From positions 33,033 to 97,032 of the forward strand of contig JASBNA010000104.1 of the NCBI GenBank assembly GCA_038087015.1: DNA of 64,000 nt, given 5' to 3'. Positions 24,871 to 37,527 of this stretch are shown here, in pieces (positions within the stretch are counted from its first letter, which is position 1; the number at the start of each line of letters is the position of its first letter). The position numbers and the translations under genes were made by a program. The notes under the pieces were generated by a model, which had not been told where the DNA came from, searched no databases, and saw only the letters and a program-made list of their open reading frames with translations. Source of the DNA: Cerrena zonata (lineage: Eukaryota > Basidiomycota > Agaricomycetes > Polyporales > Cerrenaceae).

Positions 24871-27385
24871 CTATTCCATATTCATGTGACATTCTTCGCC
24901 TATTGCGTCCTGTCTCCGACGCCAACACCACCCCAATGGTCTGTGCGTAGATATACCACACAGCTTCTGTCGTAGTGCGTCCTTGATCGAACCGCGAATT
25001 TTGCACCCCGTCGCCGGGTTCAAACCCCAATCCATATACAAAACCAAGCAGGTGACCACGGCGAGGAAAACCAGGCTAAATGCTACGGTGACTTGAGTAT
25101 AGATGCTTGTGTGGGCGAAGCACATGTATGATAGCGCAACAAGGAACGACAACATGCTGTGGGGTGCAACACTGTTAGAAAATGTAACGTAAGGTAAGGT
25201 AACTATAACAAACACACCTCCATGTGAAGCATCCCACTGGTAAACTGAACGCAAATGCCAACGATTCCAATCCGAAGTAAAGGTCATTATTATTCTGGAG
25301 GTACTGGGCCTGATATTGAACGTCAGCTATTTACTTATAGCGTATCTTGATGATGTTTGCTGTACTTACGATTTCGCCCACTTCATCGCGACCCATCATA
25401 GTGCGATGTTGCCTAGCGAGGATTTGGCAAATCATATATGTAGCTAGACTGAACACGATCGAAACATAGCTAGCGATCTGGCACACGCTCTTGTTCTGCG
25501 TGTCTTTGTCGATAGTCTGGATAGCCAAGAAGCCAACGTTGGCTGTGAGAAGAAGTGTTGCCTAGTCGTAGATTGGTTAGCAGTACTGTGGTATGTGTAT
25601 ATGCTGTCGGTTACATACTGGTGTAGTTGACGCTTTCCAATCTTTTGTGAGTATTCCAATAAACTTGTTCCATGGTCTAGCCCCCACAGTTTGATCTACC
25701 CAGATCTTTTCTAGCTCGGCCAAGTATATGTCTGGCATCCAAAACAGAAACGGGGAGCAACATAAGAATGTAAGTGAACGAGGTCTGTGTATCTCGTTAC
25801 CAAATACGCTTTCGTCACGATTGAGCCTTGCATTTGGCTGGCCGTGGTGATTATAGAATCGCTCCATAGCTTTCAGAAATATGAGTGCTGAAGTAGTGAC
25901 ACTAGGCAGCAAAGACGTACAAATCGTCGACATATTACGAGCTGGAAAAAGGAATAAGCTTGTTTCTTTGTTTTATACTGTACAGGACTCACCTATGATT
26001 ACTGTACGATGCCCGTCATTTGGACCCTCTACAGTAATTTGTCATCATAAATTATTCTAAAGCTGTTGTGTTTACGCACGCTTAACTCGATCCATGATTC
26101 GCGACAGTTCTAATATTCTATGTTCCTCGTAAGGAACGGTGGATGTTTCAGAGGTCGTTATATCTAAGATGGTCGTCAGTAAGTCACATACTACGGGAGG
26201 ATTTGAAAATAGTACTGACCAATCCAACCATAAGCTAACATAGTCTGCAGTTCAGACACCAACGCTTTCCCAATCTGACGATGGTTGGGGAACATTTCAA
26301 TGTGTAGCCTGCATTGCGAGTACACTGAATGTGGCGATTTTGAAACTAGGTGTCCATGATGGTTGAGATTGCACTGAAAAACCGAGATGGAATGACACGT
26401 ACGTGGAGATGTTGACTTACCAGAACTGCCAATCCCGGGCATGCTCTGTGTATGCATATTGAGACATCTACTCTTGGTACATCAGCCATATGTAGTAATA
26501 CATACTAAGGTGTGCTTTGCAATAAGAATCTCTGTTATTGTCCGTCAGGAGAGAAATGTGAACTGCTTTGGCCCACGTTATACCACGGTTCTTCCAGGAA
26601 GACAGATAATAGCAATATTCAACTGTGTCCGAGCTGTCTTCAGTCTTATGCAATATTATTTCAATATCATCAGGAACGTTGACGCAATTCCGAAGTTTAT
26701 CCTGAATCATGTCGTAGGCTTGGTTGAGTTCTTGCAGCTCCGTTTCCACACGAATATCAGTATGTGTCAGTATGTGCTAGGAGATCATATGAGGCAGCAA
26801 CAAGACCATATAGGCGTACAACCGCACCTTGGTTGCATGCCTATAATATAATTTCCCCTCAGGATGTTCACTCGGTTCCCAACCGGGAGGTATGTTTCGC
26901 CTGCTGACGATCAGCCTTGCTATCAGCAACACTTTACAATACTTTCACCTTTCGGATGAAAAATCCATCGGATCGATTGTTGTAATAACTTCATCGTCGG
27001 CGTAATTCCTGAGAAAAAAACACTTCGCTTCAATATCGCAAGAGGAGCTTGAAAACACTTACGAGCGTATCCTGTCGTATCTCCAGTCGGATAATTGCAG
27101 TGGTGACATAGCTTGTAAGACTAGTTCTGGTTTCGGTCCCAACTCGGCAGGTTGAGGCTGAAGCTGGGCAACACTATGTTCAAGCTCAGCGGCATTTTTT
27201 TGTCCAAGTTGAACGGCACCACTGGTTCGATCATGGTCAATCGCTGGTTCCCACTCGCGAAGGCCCGTTGTTAGTAGATCAGCAAGGTCTCCCTCTCGTG
27301 ACGGACATCTTTGCAAGACAGTCATTTCGAGAGAAAGATGTCCTCGACCATCGGAGCGACCAGTGGCATGCGATGATTCTGACAT
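24871..27385 (-). CDS. WW-like multi-pass membrane protein, copy at 25 kb
   Basis: One of four close paralogues. In order: a variable N-terminus with CPSREGDLADL, the signature MSPLQLSDWRYDR (about residue 95), a linker exon, a half WW domain (NIPPGWEPSEHPEGKLYY) and the block KHILTHTDIRVE. A conserved soluble region (WKNRGITWAKAV, HARDWQFW, IEMFP) and FWMPDIYLAELEKIWVD follow. About four or five hydrophobic segments towards the C-terminus include LSFLVALSYMCFA and VFLAVVTCLVLYMDWG. The first Trp and the Tyr pair of a WW domain are present; the second Trp is not. All exon joins keep the frame, so this copy is intact. The start at 27385 is chosen because it matches the length of the other copies; an upstream ATG at about 27530 runs into stops. 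Function is unknown. Confidence 0.75.
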
Positions 27386-27587
27386 GGCGAGAGATGGCTG
27401 AGCTTGTTGGGAGGGAGGAGGGACACAGAATACCTGTATTAGGGCGTCCCCATATGTGTACGTTATACTTATACTACCTGCATGGCATGAGGAATAGGAA
27501 AGAATTCTTTCGAGAACCCGGCACCGCCATGATCTAGAGATTAAGTTCAAGTGTATTTTCAGTTACACATTACACTACTTGTGTCGT

Positions 27588-27595
27588 CCTATATA
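27588..27595 (-). promoter_or_regulatory. TATA-like element for the 25 kb WW-like gene
   Basis: Read on the minus strand this gives TATATAGG, about 200 nt before the chosen start at 27385. The long gap hints at a longer leader or an extra 5' exon. Confidence 0.3.
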
Positions 27596-27915
27596 ATAGT
27601 GTGTGCATATTTATAATCAGGAGAGAAGGGAGATATTGTTAGCACGAAATGATAATTATCATTGAATAATCAAAGTTCCCAGGAATACCAGCTGCAGGAC
27701 TACTGTGGGGTCAATGTGTGAGCGTCCTAATCTAACCTGTACTACGTCGTTAGTCGGAGATGAAGGAGAGACTGTCCCGGCTGCACATATTTCATACCTC
27801 ACATTCGCAACGTATAAGTAATGTTAGGCTCTTGTCGTTAAAGTATTGAATTTAGTATTGATTGAGCTAAGTGGAAGGAAACAGGTGGTTTCGTGACAGT
27901 TTCCTGTGTTACCTC

Positions 27916-27975
27916 TACGTGTAACTTGTGACGCCGTAACACTACGAGCGTGACACCACTTACAAGTTACACGTA
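27916..27975. repeat. 14-bp inverted repeat in the coatomer promoter
   Basis: TACGTGTAACTTGT at 27916-27929 is matched exactly by its reverse complement at 27962-27975, with a 32 nt spacer. It lies 74-133 nt before the coatomer alpha start codon at 28049. Each arm begins with TACGTGT, which equals the yeast UPRE-2 core bound by Hac1. It may be a regulatory pair of sites or a hairpin; the sequence alone cannot tell. Confidence 0.5.
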
Positions 27976-28048
27976 CAACTGAATAACCACCTTACTTTCT
28001 ACTTTCTACCTAATCTTTTGGAACGTACGGGCTTGAAGTATAGTCAAG

Positions 28049-31000
28049 ATGTCCGTAATGCTCACAAAGTTTGAGTCTAAGAGTAATCGGGTGAAGGGTA
28101 CGTCAATTGTAATATAATGTCAAGCGGGAAACTAAAGTATGGTCCAACGTTAGGATTGGCCTTCCATCCTACACAACCCTTACTTGCGGCGTCGTTACAC
28201 AATGGAAGCGTGCAGCTATGGAACTACCGGATGGGTGTACTTGTAGACAGGTTCGAGGAGCATGAGGGACCGGTGCGTGGTGTTGCCATCCACCCCAGTC
28301 GCGCACTGTTGGTGACCGGCGGTGACGACTATAAAATCAAAGTCTGGGGTATGTGCCACATTGGAATCCGTCTATACAACCTAATTGTGCGTAGACATTC
28401 GGCCGCAAAACAGGCGTTGCCTCTTTACCCTTCATGGACATCTCGATTATGTCCGTACCGTACAATTCCATCACGAAATGCCCTGGATTGTAAGCACTAC
28501 ACGTATGCGCTTCAGAATACTTCTCATGACCTTGCCTTCAGCTTTCTGCCTCCGATGATCAAACTATTCGAATCTGGAACAGCACATCTCGTAACTGCAT
28601 AGCCATTTTGACAGGTCACTCGCACTATGTTATGTCTGCCCAGTTCCACCCCAAAGAAGACCTCGTTGTCTCCGCATCACAGGATCAAACTGTGCGTGTC
28701 TGGGACATCTCTGGTCTCCGACGAAGCACGCCAAACACTGCTCCTGGAACTTTCGACACGTTCGACAATTTCTCTACTGTGAAATATGTGCTTGAGGGTC
28801 ACGATCGTGGAGTCAACTTCGCGAGCTTCCACCCCACTTTGCCTCTCATCGTCTCTGCTGCTGATGACCGACAAATCAAGATCTGGCGTATGAGTGAAAA
28901 CCGAGCTTGGGAAGTTGATGCGTGTCGTGGACACTTCAACAATGTCTCTACTGCGGTCTTCCACCCCAAACACGAATTGATCGTGTCTTGTGGTGAAGAT
29001 AAGACTGTGCGCGTTTGGGATCTTACCAAACGATCTGCGGTACAAACATTCAGGAGGGAACATGACCGCTTCTGGGTTCTCGCTGCTCATCCTGAGCTCA
29101 ATTTATTCGCTGCTGGTCATGACAACGGCCTGATTGTGTTCAAGCTTGAACGCGAGCGACCCGCGTTCACTATGCACGGCGACATGCTCTATTATATTCG
29201 TGACAAATATGTGCGATCCTACGACATCAACAGCGGTGCAGACGTTGGCCTTCTCAGCGTCCGTAAATTCGGTAGTCCCTACGTTCCCCCAAGAACTATC
29301 AGCTACAACCCGGCGGAACGCGCTGTCATCGTCACTATTACTTCTGATAATGGCTTATTCGAATTGACTGCCTTGCCAAAAGATGTCGTTGGTGAGGTCA
29401 AGGATTCATCCACGGACGGAAAGCGAGGAGGCGGACAAGCTGCGATTTTCGTTGCCCGAAACAGGCTCGCGGTCTTGAACAAGACAAGTCAGGTGTGTTT
29501 GGACGTTTGGAGGCGCATACATTCACTAACTTCTATGTAGCTAATTGAAGTCCGGGATATGGCCAACTCTGTTGTAAAGACGATCAAACCACCCGTTGTC
29601 ACCAATGAGATCTTCTACGGCGGAACTGCTAGTCTTATTTTGAGCTCGACCTCTTCGGTGGTGCTTTACGATATCCAACAACAGAAGACTCTTGCAGAAA
29701 TTACGACTCCACCAGTGAAATACGTAGTCTGGAGTGCCGATGGTTCACTGGTAGCACTGTTAAGCAAACATAGTAAGGATTTATTATTATTCCTATCATT
29801 CACACTTCGTTGACTAAGATGTTTCGTAGCCATTACTATCGCCAACAAGAACTTCTCGCAACATACCCTCATTCACGAGACGATTCGTATCAAGTCGGGC
29901 GCGTGGGATGACTCTGGTGTCTTCATCTACTCGACGCTTAACCACATTAAATACTGCCTTGCACAAGGGTGAGTTTTTCTTGTAAGGTCAAAATCGTCTA
30001 GTGTCACTAAAAGCGCTCTACAGTGATCACGGTGTGATTTGCACTCTTGATAATCCGGTATACTTGACGAGGGTGAAGGGCAAGACCGTACATTGTTTAG
30101 ATCGATCGGCAAGGCCTCGTACCATCACGATCGATCCCACAGAGTACCGATTCAAATTGGCTCTCTTACGGAATAATCATGAGGAAATGCTCTACATCAT
30201 TCGCACCTCGAATCTTTTGGGACAAGGTATCATCGCTTACTTGCAGCAGAAAGGCTTCCCAGAGGTCTGTCATCTTTGCATAATTTTCCGAAAGAATTTA
30301 GGTCTCATCTGTTTATTCTAGATTGCCTTGCACTTCGTTCAGGAAAAGAAAACAAGGTTCGATTTAGCTATCGAATGTGGTAACTTGGATGTCGCACTTG
30401 AAACCGCTCGTACCATCGACCGCGCTGATTGTTGGGAAAGACTCGCTCAACAAGCCCTCAAGCAAGGAAACCATAAGGTAGGCATATTGTTGGTCGTGTA
30501 CTGCATTGTCTATCAATTAAAAGATTTTTAGATCGTCGAAAAAGCTTACCAACAAACAAAGAATTTTGACAAACTCTCTTTCCTCTACCTCGCTACTGGT
30601 AGCACTGACAAGCTCACCAAAATGGCAAAGATCGCAGATGCCCGAGGCGATCCCATGTCACGATTCCATAATGCACTGTACTCAGGTGATGTTCTCGGAC
30701 GGATTGCTGTGTTGCGAGATGTGGGAATGCGTACGTCTCATTTACTATTACTCCATTTAATGTTTGACTAATAGCTAACCCTCGACCCAGATCCCCTTGC
30801 TTACCTGACTGCCAAAACGAATGGTCTGGATGATACTGCACTTGAGATTCTGGAAGCTGCAGGTTTGACTGAGGCAGATGTTGATGATGTGCCTTCATTT
30901 GGTACCTCCACTCTGCGACCGCCACCAGTAGTTACTACTACGACGGATCTCAACTGGCCGTCAATCTCTACTGGCGAGAGCTTCTTCGAGCGCGCGCTTG

Positions 31001-32344
31001 CGAATGGAAACCTGGAAGGTGGTTCAGATGTTCCATACATCAATGGTCATGATGCAGGCGTTGCTGCTTCATCCGCTCTCGACGAGTGGGCCAAGGAGGA
31101 AGAAACCCAAGACGATATCGCTGCTGACGAAGACGGCTGGGACCTCGACGCTGGTGGTGATGAGACTGCTCCTGAAGCGGAGAAGGAGGACGAAGAAGAG
31201 GCTGAAGAGGATTTGGGCGCTGGTGCCAATCCCTGGATCAGCGAATCAGAACTCTGGACCAGGAACTCTCCTTTCGCTGGTGACCATGTTGGAGCCGGAT
31301 CATTCGATACTGCTATGCAGGTAAGTCCTCACTGCTTCCTCCTGTTTGAAGGAGCTGCCATTTAATATTATTGACCCGTTACAGCTCCTCAATCGTCAAT
31401 TTGGCGTGGTCAACTTTGCCAACCTCAAGCCTCTTTTCGTTTCATCATACAGATCGACACATGCCTACCTATCTCCCACTGCCTCACTGCCTCCGCTACA
31501 GCTTCATTTGAGACGCAATCCACAGGAATCTTCTCCTAGTAAGGTGCTGCCTGTGGCATCACGAACCCTAGTATCTGTCCGCTCGGAACTGTCGGAAGGT
31601 TTCAAGGCCGTCTCTGGTAATAAACTGTCAGAAGCACAGACCATCTTCCGATCCGTTCTGCAAGCCCTCTTGCTCGTGCCAGTATCGTCAGATTCAGAAG
31701 CAAAGGAGGTGAGTAAAGTAGCGTTTTGCCCCATTTGAACACCGTTTTCCTTACAAATTATGCCTAGTGGAGAGACCTTGTCACATTGGCACGTGAATAT
31801 CTCCTCGGTGTTTCCATTGAGTTGGAACGACGCCATGTAGTCACTCAGGTTGACCCCGAAAATGTCAAACGAAGTCTGGAATTGGCAGCGTACTTCACAC
31901 ATTGTCCAATTACAGCCTCCTCATATGCAGATTGCTCTACGAAGCGCTATTGGTGTCTTCGCAAAAGCTAACAATCATGCTACTGCAGCAAAATTCGCCC
32001 GGAGACTATTGGACCTTAACCCTGATCCAAAAATTGTCGCTCAGGTATCTAATAATATATTATGTTCTACGTAATTATGCTGACCATTCCTCCTTCAGGC
32101 TCGTCAACGGATTGCAGCCGGCGATAGAAATCCTCGAAACGCTGTGGAAATCGATTACGACGAGTTCACCGAATTCGAGGTCTGCGCTGCCACCTACTCC
32201 CCGATCTATAAGGGATCATCCGCCGTTCGATGCCCTTACACGGACGCAGCATATTTGCCAGAGTTCAAGGGGCAGTTGGATTCCCTCCTCCAACTTACTG
32301 AAATCGGCGCCCCTTCATCCGGATTACCTGCTCCTCGTTCATAG
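28049..32344 (+). CDS. COP1: Coatomer subunit alpha (alpha-COP)
   Basis: Scaffold subunit of the COPI coat, which drives retrograde Golgi-to-ER vesicle transport. It sits on the cytosolic face of Golgi membranes and binds dilysine cargo signals through its WD40 propeller. The spliced product is about 1,200 residues, the usual length. The start [17 protein letters not shown] matches the family N-terminus. Six or more WD40 repeats follow ([64 protein letters not shown]), then a second propeller and helical solenoid, an acidic linker and the conserved C-terminal domain ending GLPAPRS. First introns are 28098-28153, 28349-28394 and 28490-28541. One extra base at the CC pair 31906-31907 breaks the frame inside the C-terminal domain. 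Because this gene is essential, an assembly error is the best explanation. It is transcribed divergently from the 25 kb WW-like gene. Confidence 0.95.
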
Positions 32345-32785
32345 GAGGATTTCCAAATTTGTAGATTCATTCCCGGGAAGCTGGATATGTTTTATTTTAT
32401 ATTGTCGAATTGATCACTGAATGAATTCTCTCTGGCGGATATGCAGTGAATGAGGCGAAGTCTCCGTGAGAAATACTCTTCGTGTTTTGGGAGCGTCAAC
32501 TCTAGGTGCTTCTTTCTCACCTGACCCTCCATGCATCTTGTCATCAAGTCAATACGCCTCTGTTTTCAATAATTTCATTCGAAAAACCTCCACTGGCCGT
32601 CGCGACTCTGGAATAAGATCAGGACCTTGACCGCAATGCAGACTTCACTATGAAGTCTGGTATAAGTATTTACCTTTTCCAACCCTCATACGTTAGGAAT
32701 TCTAGAAATGTCTGCGATAAGACGAGGCGGTGTCCTATTGACAGGCTCTCGCAATGAATAGGACCCTACTGCCTCGTGTAAAGCA
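32345..32785. other. Intergenic region after coatomer alpha
   Basis: Holds the coatomer 3' end and the promoter of the next WW-like gene. No gene or repeat seen. Confidence 0.4.
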
Positions 32786-32791
32786 TATATG
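32786..32791 (+). promoter_or_regulatory. TATA-like element of the 33 kb WW-like gene
   Basis: TATATG (within CATATATGA) lies 59 nt before the start codon at 32845, at the same spacing as TATA elements of other genes in the window. Confidence 0.3.
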
Positions 32792-32844
32792 AATGCTGAC
32801 CCTAGTACAAGTATCCTCCCCCCTCGGACGTTTTCCCCACTGCC

Positions 32845-35346
32845 ATGGCATTCCTATCACCAGTACCCAGTCCTGCCTCCCGCCATCTCCAGCTACCTAT
32901 TGAACTTCGTAATATTGATGGACTGACGATCAGGTCTCGGTCGCCATCCAGGGAGCGCGACATTGCTGATAGTACCCTTACTGATACAGGAACAGCCGAG
33001 CTATTTTACCAAATTGCGGAACCAGGATCGAGTGTTGCGTTACCTGAAGATGGTGCCGCTCGACCAGCATCTCGCTGCACTACCCCATTACCTCTAGCAC
33101 CGAAGCTTGAACCCATGTCCCCACTGCAGTTGTCCGATTGGAGGTATACAAGAGAACCTATGTGAGTGCATCCGTCTGTATTAACCAGCATTGATCGAAA
33201 CTAATACAGGACTGTACTAGAAATTGCGCACCTGAATCAAAAATAAAATTCATTGAGCCTTTCGCACAATCATTCTCTAGGTGAGTGGGTTGTGTGGAGT
33301 ATATATTGCAACGTCTCACGAGGAACAGACGAGGCATTCCCCAAGGGTGGGAGGCCTGTGCACATCCCGAGGGAAAACTATATTATAGACACCCTGAGAA
33401 GGTGACTTCCACTCAAAATCAACGAATGGGATGCTTGTATTAATCATACGATAGCGAATATTGACTCATGTCAACATATGTAATGCTGATCGACGATCAG
33501 AAATCGACAGCATCTACCACATTGTCATGGCCAAATGTCGTCAATTCGATGGGACTATCCCTGAGAACATCGAACTGGTCGTAGATCTCAAAGTATCAGG
33601 CGGACCAACAACATATTGCTACTATCTTGTATCCTGTCAAGCCCGTGTTATTATGTGGGCAGAAAAAACGGATGTTTGGTACTTCACTCATTATCACCGT
33701 GACGTTTTTTGTCGTGCTCATCTCAGTGAGTATTGGTCTTTGTATATTGGATGTGGTTAACCTAACTGGAATTGATAGAACATGCTATGGATTGGCAGTT
33801 TTGGTGAGAACTTATGAAAGGTGTGTTGTATAATTGTGATAACACAAACAATGACTGATCGACTCTTCTAGATCACTATGATAGTTGCTAAAACTCAACG
33901 ATGTAGGACGCATGTTGAAATGTTTCCACATCGTTATCCCATCAGTGACGACTTGGTGACTCACTTGAGAAACACTTTAGCGTATGGCTGGAATGGTTCG
34001 CGATTTCCGTTTCATATGCGACCCGTTATTGACAAACCTGTCATCAGATTTGATGACGTCTGAGGTATCAACAGTACCGTATGATGATATGAGTATATCA
34101 GAAGCGACGCGCCTAATGAGTCGTATGAAAGGTAAGTTCTTCATAGAATAGTGCCATCTATTCTTCTAACCTTCACCGTTATAGGAGGAGTTGTAGATGA
34201 GCATTGTGCCATAGTGATCGGTAAATATTTGTCTACTACCCAATATTGGACTCACTAACATGAACCCTAGCGCGCCACATGTCCACTTTTTGTATGCTTC
34301 TTGAGTCCTTCTTGCCTAAGGGGTATGCTAACGTCACGCTATCACAGGCAAAGAAAGGTTCTATAACTATCACGGGCAGCCTGGTGCACGGCTCAATCGT
34401 GACGAGAGTTTGAAAGAGGACACTATCCATCATCCTCGCTCTCTGACCTTCCTAGCAATTTCCCCACTTCTATTCTGGATGCCAGACGTATATCTGGTTG
34501 AGCTGGAGAAGATCTGGGTAGATGAAACAGTGAATTATAGGCCATGGAATAAATTTATTGACGAATTGAAGCGGGATTGGAAGGCATCGACAACACCGGT
34601 GAGTATTCAGTTATACAAAACTTGATACTGCTAACTTCGAACCGTAGGCCACCGTGCTCCTCTCGGCTAACGTAGGGTTTCTCGCAATCCAGAGCATCGA
34701 CATTGGAGATCCAGATCGTTCTGTGTCCCAAATTGCTAGTTATGTTTCTACTCTCCTTAGTTTGACGACGTATATTGTATGTCAAATTCTGGCTCGTCAA
34801 CACCGTGCTATGGCCGCACGAGCAGACATATCAGGTGTCGTAAGTACTTTTTCTTCGTTTAGAAATATACAAAGTACCCAATATGACTTAGGCCCGTTAT
34901 TTGCGAAACAAAGAGGACCTCTACTACGGTATCGAGTCTTTAGCACTTGCTTTTAGTTTGCCAATCGCTTCCTTCATATGGAGGTACGTTTCTTGAAGAC
35001 TTAGTCTGTATTTGTACTGATCATTTCTTGCAGTATGGTCACATTTCTCCTGGCGGTATCCTACGTATGCTTCTTCCATACTAGCTTTGTCACGCGCATA
35101 GTCACAGGAGCGAGCTTCGTTTTACTCGCCATTGTCATCTTCTTGGTGACTTACATGGATTGGGGAGAAAATCCTTCCACAAGGTACGACATTCGAGGAT
35201 CGTTTTGGTCTCAAGTGTCGAAGAGGGTTCGCGCTAAGACTCAATGCTACACCAAGAGTGAGAGCCGTTTTTATCGTTCCATTAACAATATTGGCCGGAT
35301 TTGTGGCGGTTTTCGTGGGAAGAGGAGAGATAGTAACGCTGTTTGA
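32845..35346 (+). CDS. WW-like multi-pass membrane protein, copy at 33 kb
   Basis: About 580 residues, same order of elements as the 25 kb copy: RSPSRERDIADSTL, MSPLQLSDWRYTRE, a linker exon, half WW domain GIPQGWEACAHPEGKLYY, then RILTHVNIC. Next come MWAEKTDVWYF and HAMDWQFW, then VEMFPHRYPISDDLV, a YHGQPGARLNRDES block and SPLLFWMPDVYLVELEKIW. The hydrophobic tail includes LSANVGFLAIQSI, VTFLLAVSYVCFF and VLLAIVIFLVTYMDWG. At the junctions I could check, intron positions are the same in all four paralogues. In the linker exon the frame is lost at the A run 33239-33243; one more A would restore a reading (IKFIEPFAQSF) that aligns with the 25 kb copy. Alternatively this exon is skipped, which also keeps the frame. 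The ends are hydrophilic. Function is unknown. Confidence 0.75.
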
Positions 35347-35680
35347 AGGGATACCTCATCTCAGAAATTGGCTAAGAATACTTGTACTACTAGAAGATAG
35401 TAACACTATCTTAAAATATCAAGCAGCATTACAACTCTGTTATCTAAGTACTTATCCACGCTTGGTATATTATTATAAATACTCTTTATGACCTCATTCA
35501 TATATCTATTCTCTCACGGTTTCTGTCCGCGAATACTATTGACGTATGGTTCAACGCTTGAATCTTCACTACGAACTTTTCTTATATTCTCTATCGCTTT
35601 GAATGGGGAGGGAGTTACTCCGTTAGACAAACGACTCTGCGGATGGGAGTGATAGGTCTTATACCATTTCTCAAGAAAGC

Positions 35681-37527
35681 ATGGTGAGCAAACGTACACC
35701 GATGAGTTTGAAAACATATGATGAATCTGCCTGCAGCTCCGACGTAATTCAAACCATTCCTAATAGATTTGTAGACCTTAGGGGGAAACGTGTGGTTCTG
35801 TGCGTTTGCTTTCGACTTGGCTGTAATTTGTGGTCTGACATGTTTTATAGTGATGGGACTCTCCTAACCCAGAGATTGCATTTTGCACCGACGCCACACG
35901 CCCACAGACATGTCCTTGGCTGGTACCGCATTATCAAAGAGCTACAAGCGTCCGAAGTGAAAGCAGTATGTGTATTTGACGGCCCTCAACGTAGCCTGGC
36001 TAAGCAACTCGAGGTACGCAACGGACGGAAATTGTCGAAAGACTAGCTAAACATATGAACAACGCAAGATCGAGAGAAGACGTCGTATTCGTCGACTTAC
36101 GGAGTCTCGGGGAGTCTTTGAAAGCAACCGCTTTCGGAGACTTAGGAGATTAAATACTCTTTTGCACTCTTGGGAAACTCTAGACCCCGTTACTCGTGAT
36201 AGGACACTTGACAATCTACGGCATCTGGCCGCTAACGCAGAGGAACAGCCTACTCTGCCCACACACGCTGCGAGTGATCTCGAAGATATCGATGTTTTGT
36301 TAGATCGACTCACAAGTAACGTATGATCACCAGGATACTTATACAGGATTCGATGAGCGGATTTATCTGAAATCGCGTTCCAAAGTACCGGTAGTCCCCA
36401 GTAATGCTTCTCAAGATTCTTATGCTGAACCATTCCCTCATGCCACGGAAACGTTCCGCTCGCATGATCATGAATGGCTTCCAGATGCAGAGTCGGAATC
36501 ATCTTTGGCTAGTTCTGGCGATGACATTGTTACGGGTCTGGCATCCTTGTACACTCGATACCGCAAAAGTCTCCCTCAGTTGGCCTTATTGACTTCTGTT
36601 ACCCAGCCTCCTACCGCCACCCTGCTAATAAACTCAGAGGAAGAGTCTACCGAACTCAAAGAAGATTATGTCATGTCGAAGACTCAAAATCAACTTACGA
36701 ATGAAGAGGGTCTTTTTTGGGACCACCTGACCGATACAGGCGGGGAAGGTCCTACATCAGAATCGATGCACGCTATCGTCACGACTCTTGCTCAAAAAAG
36801 CGCCGCCATGTCTGAAAGTTATAAACGTCGCACACAATTACCAAATACCCAGACATACAGAGAGAGCAAGGCAATCATTCAAGCCATGGGTGTTCCTTGC
36901 ATCGAAACTGATGGACCTTATGAAGCCGAAGCACTAGCTTCGTCGATTGTCTTAAATGGACTTGCTGACTACGTCGGCAGTGAAGATACGGTAAATACCC
37001 ATGTTATGCTATCACAAATAAACTGAAATACTAAATCATATCTCAGGACGTGTTGGTCTACGAAGCGCCAATGCTTCGCAATGTGGCCAATCGAGGCACC
37101 CCCCTCGTCTCTATCTCAGGCAAATTCGTCCGAGAGGCTTTAACCCTCTCCCGTCCAGGGCTACGTAGACTTCGCTCTCCTCCTTGGCACAGACTTCTCT
37201 CGCCGCATCAAGAACGTAGGACCAGCGCGTGCACTCAAGTTTATTCGAGACCACGGTTCCATCGAACGCGTTTTGGAGACAGAAGCTCAATATCCGCCTC
37301 GTATACCTATCCCGACATACCTGGAGCAGATAGTCCTTGCACGTTCCGTGTTCGACACCTTACCTCCAATCCCCAACCCCTCTACCCTGATGCAGGGCGA
37401 ATATGACGAGGAGAAGGTGATGTCTGTTCTTCGAGAATATGGTCTTCATTGGGCAGCGGAGGAAGATTGGGATTATCAAAACGCCCTGGCTGGCAATTTC
37501 TTTGCTGACAACCCTAGGAGTGATTGA
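35681..37527 (+). CDS. Rad2/XPG (FEN1-like) family nuclease
   Basis: PIN-fold, structure-specific 5' nuclease of the Rad2 family, acting on flap or branched DNA in repair or replication. About 550 residues. Acidic metal-binding residues are in place: the Asp in RVVLDGTLL, VCVFDG, the EAE of YEAEAL, the DTD of SEDTDVL, and LLGTDF. A helix-hairpin-helix-like part follows (IKNVGPARALKFIRDHG). The N-terminus differs from FEN1, lacking the usual MGI start before the first Asp, so it is not a simple FEN1 orthologue. Introns lie after VVL, after QLE and after EDT. Two frame problems exist. One is at 36316-36346, where a 31 nt GT-AG stretch would need to be spliced. The other is at the GGG run 37158-37160, where removing one G restores GYVDFALLLGTDF. 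The second looks like an assembly indel. Confidence 0.8.

Noticed and set aside
28677..29090. 137-codon minus-strand frame
   Set aside because: Lies wholly opposite the WD40 exons of coatomer alpha; a shadow of real coding sequence.
36047..36502. 151-codon minus-strand frame
   Set aside because: Antisense to the Arg-rich and acidic part of the nuclease gene; no domain.
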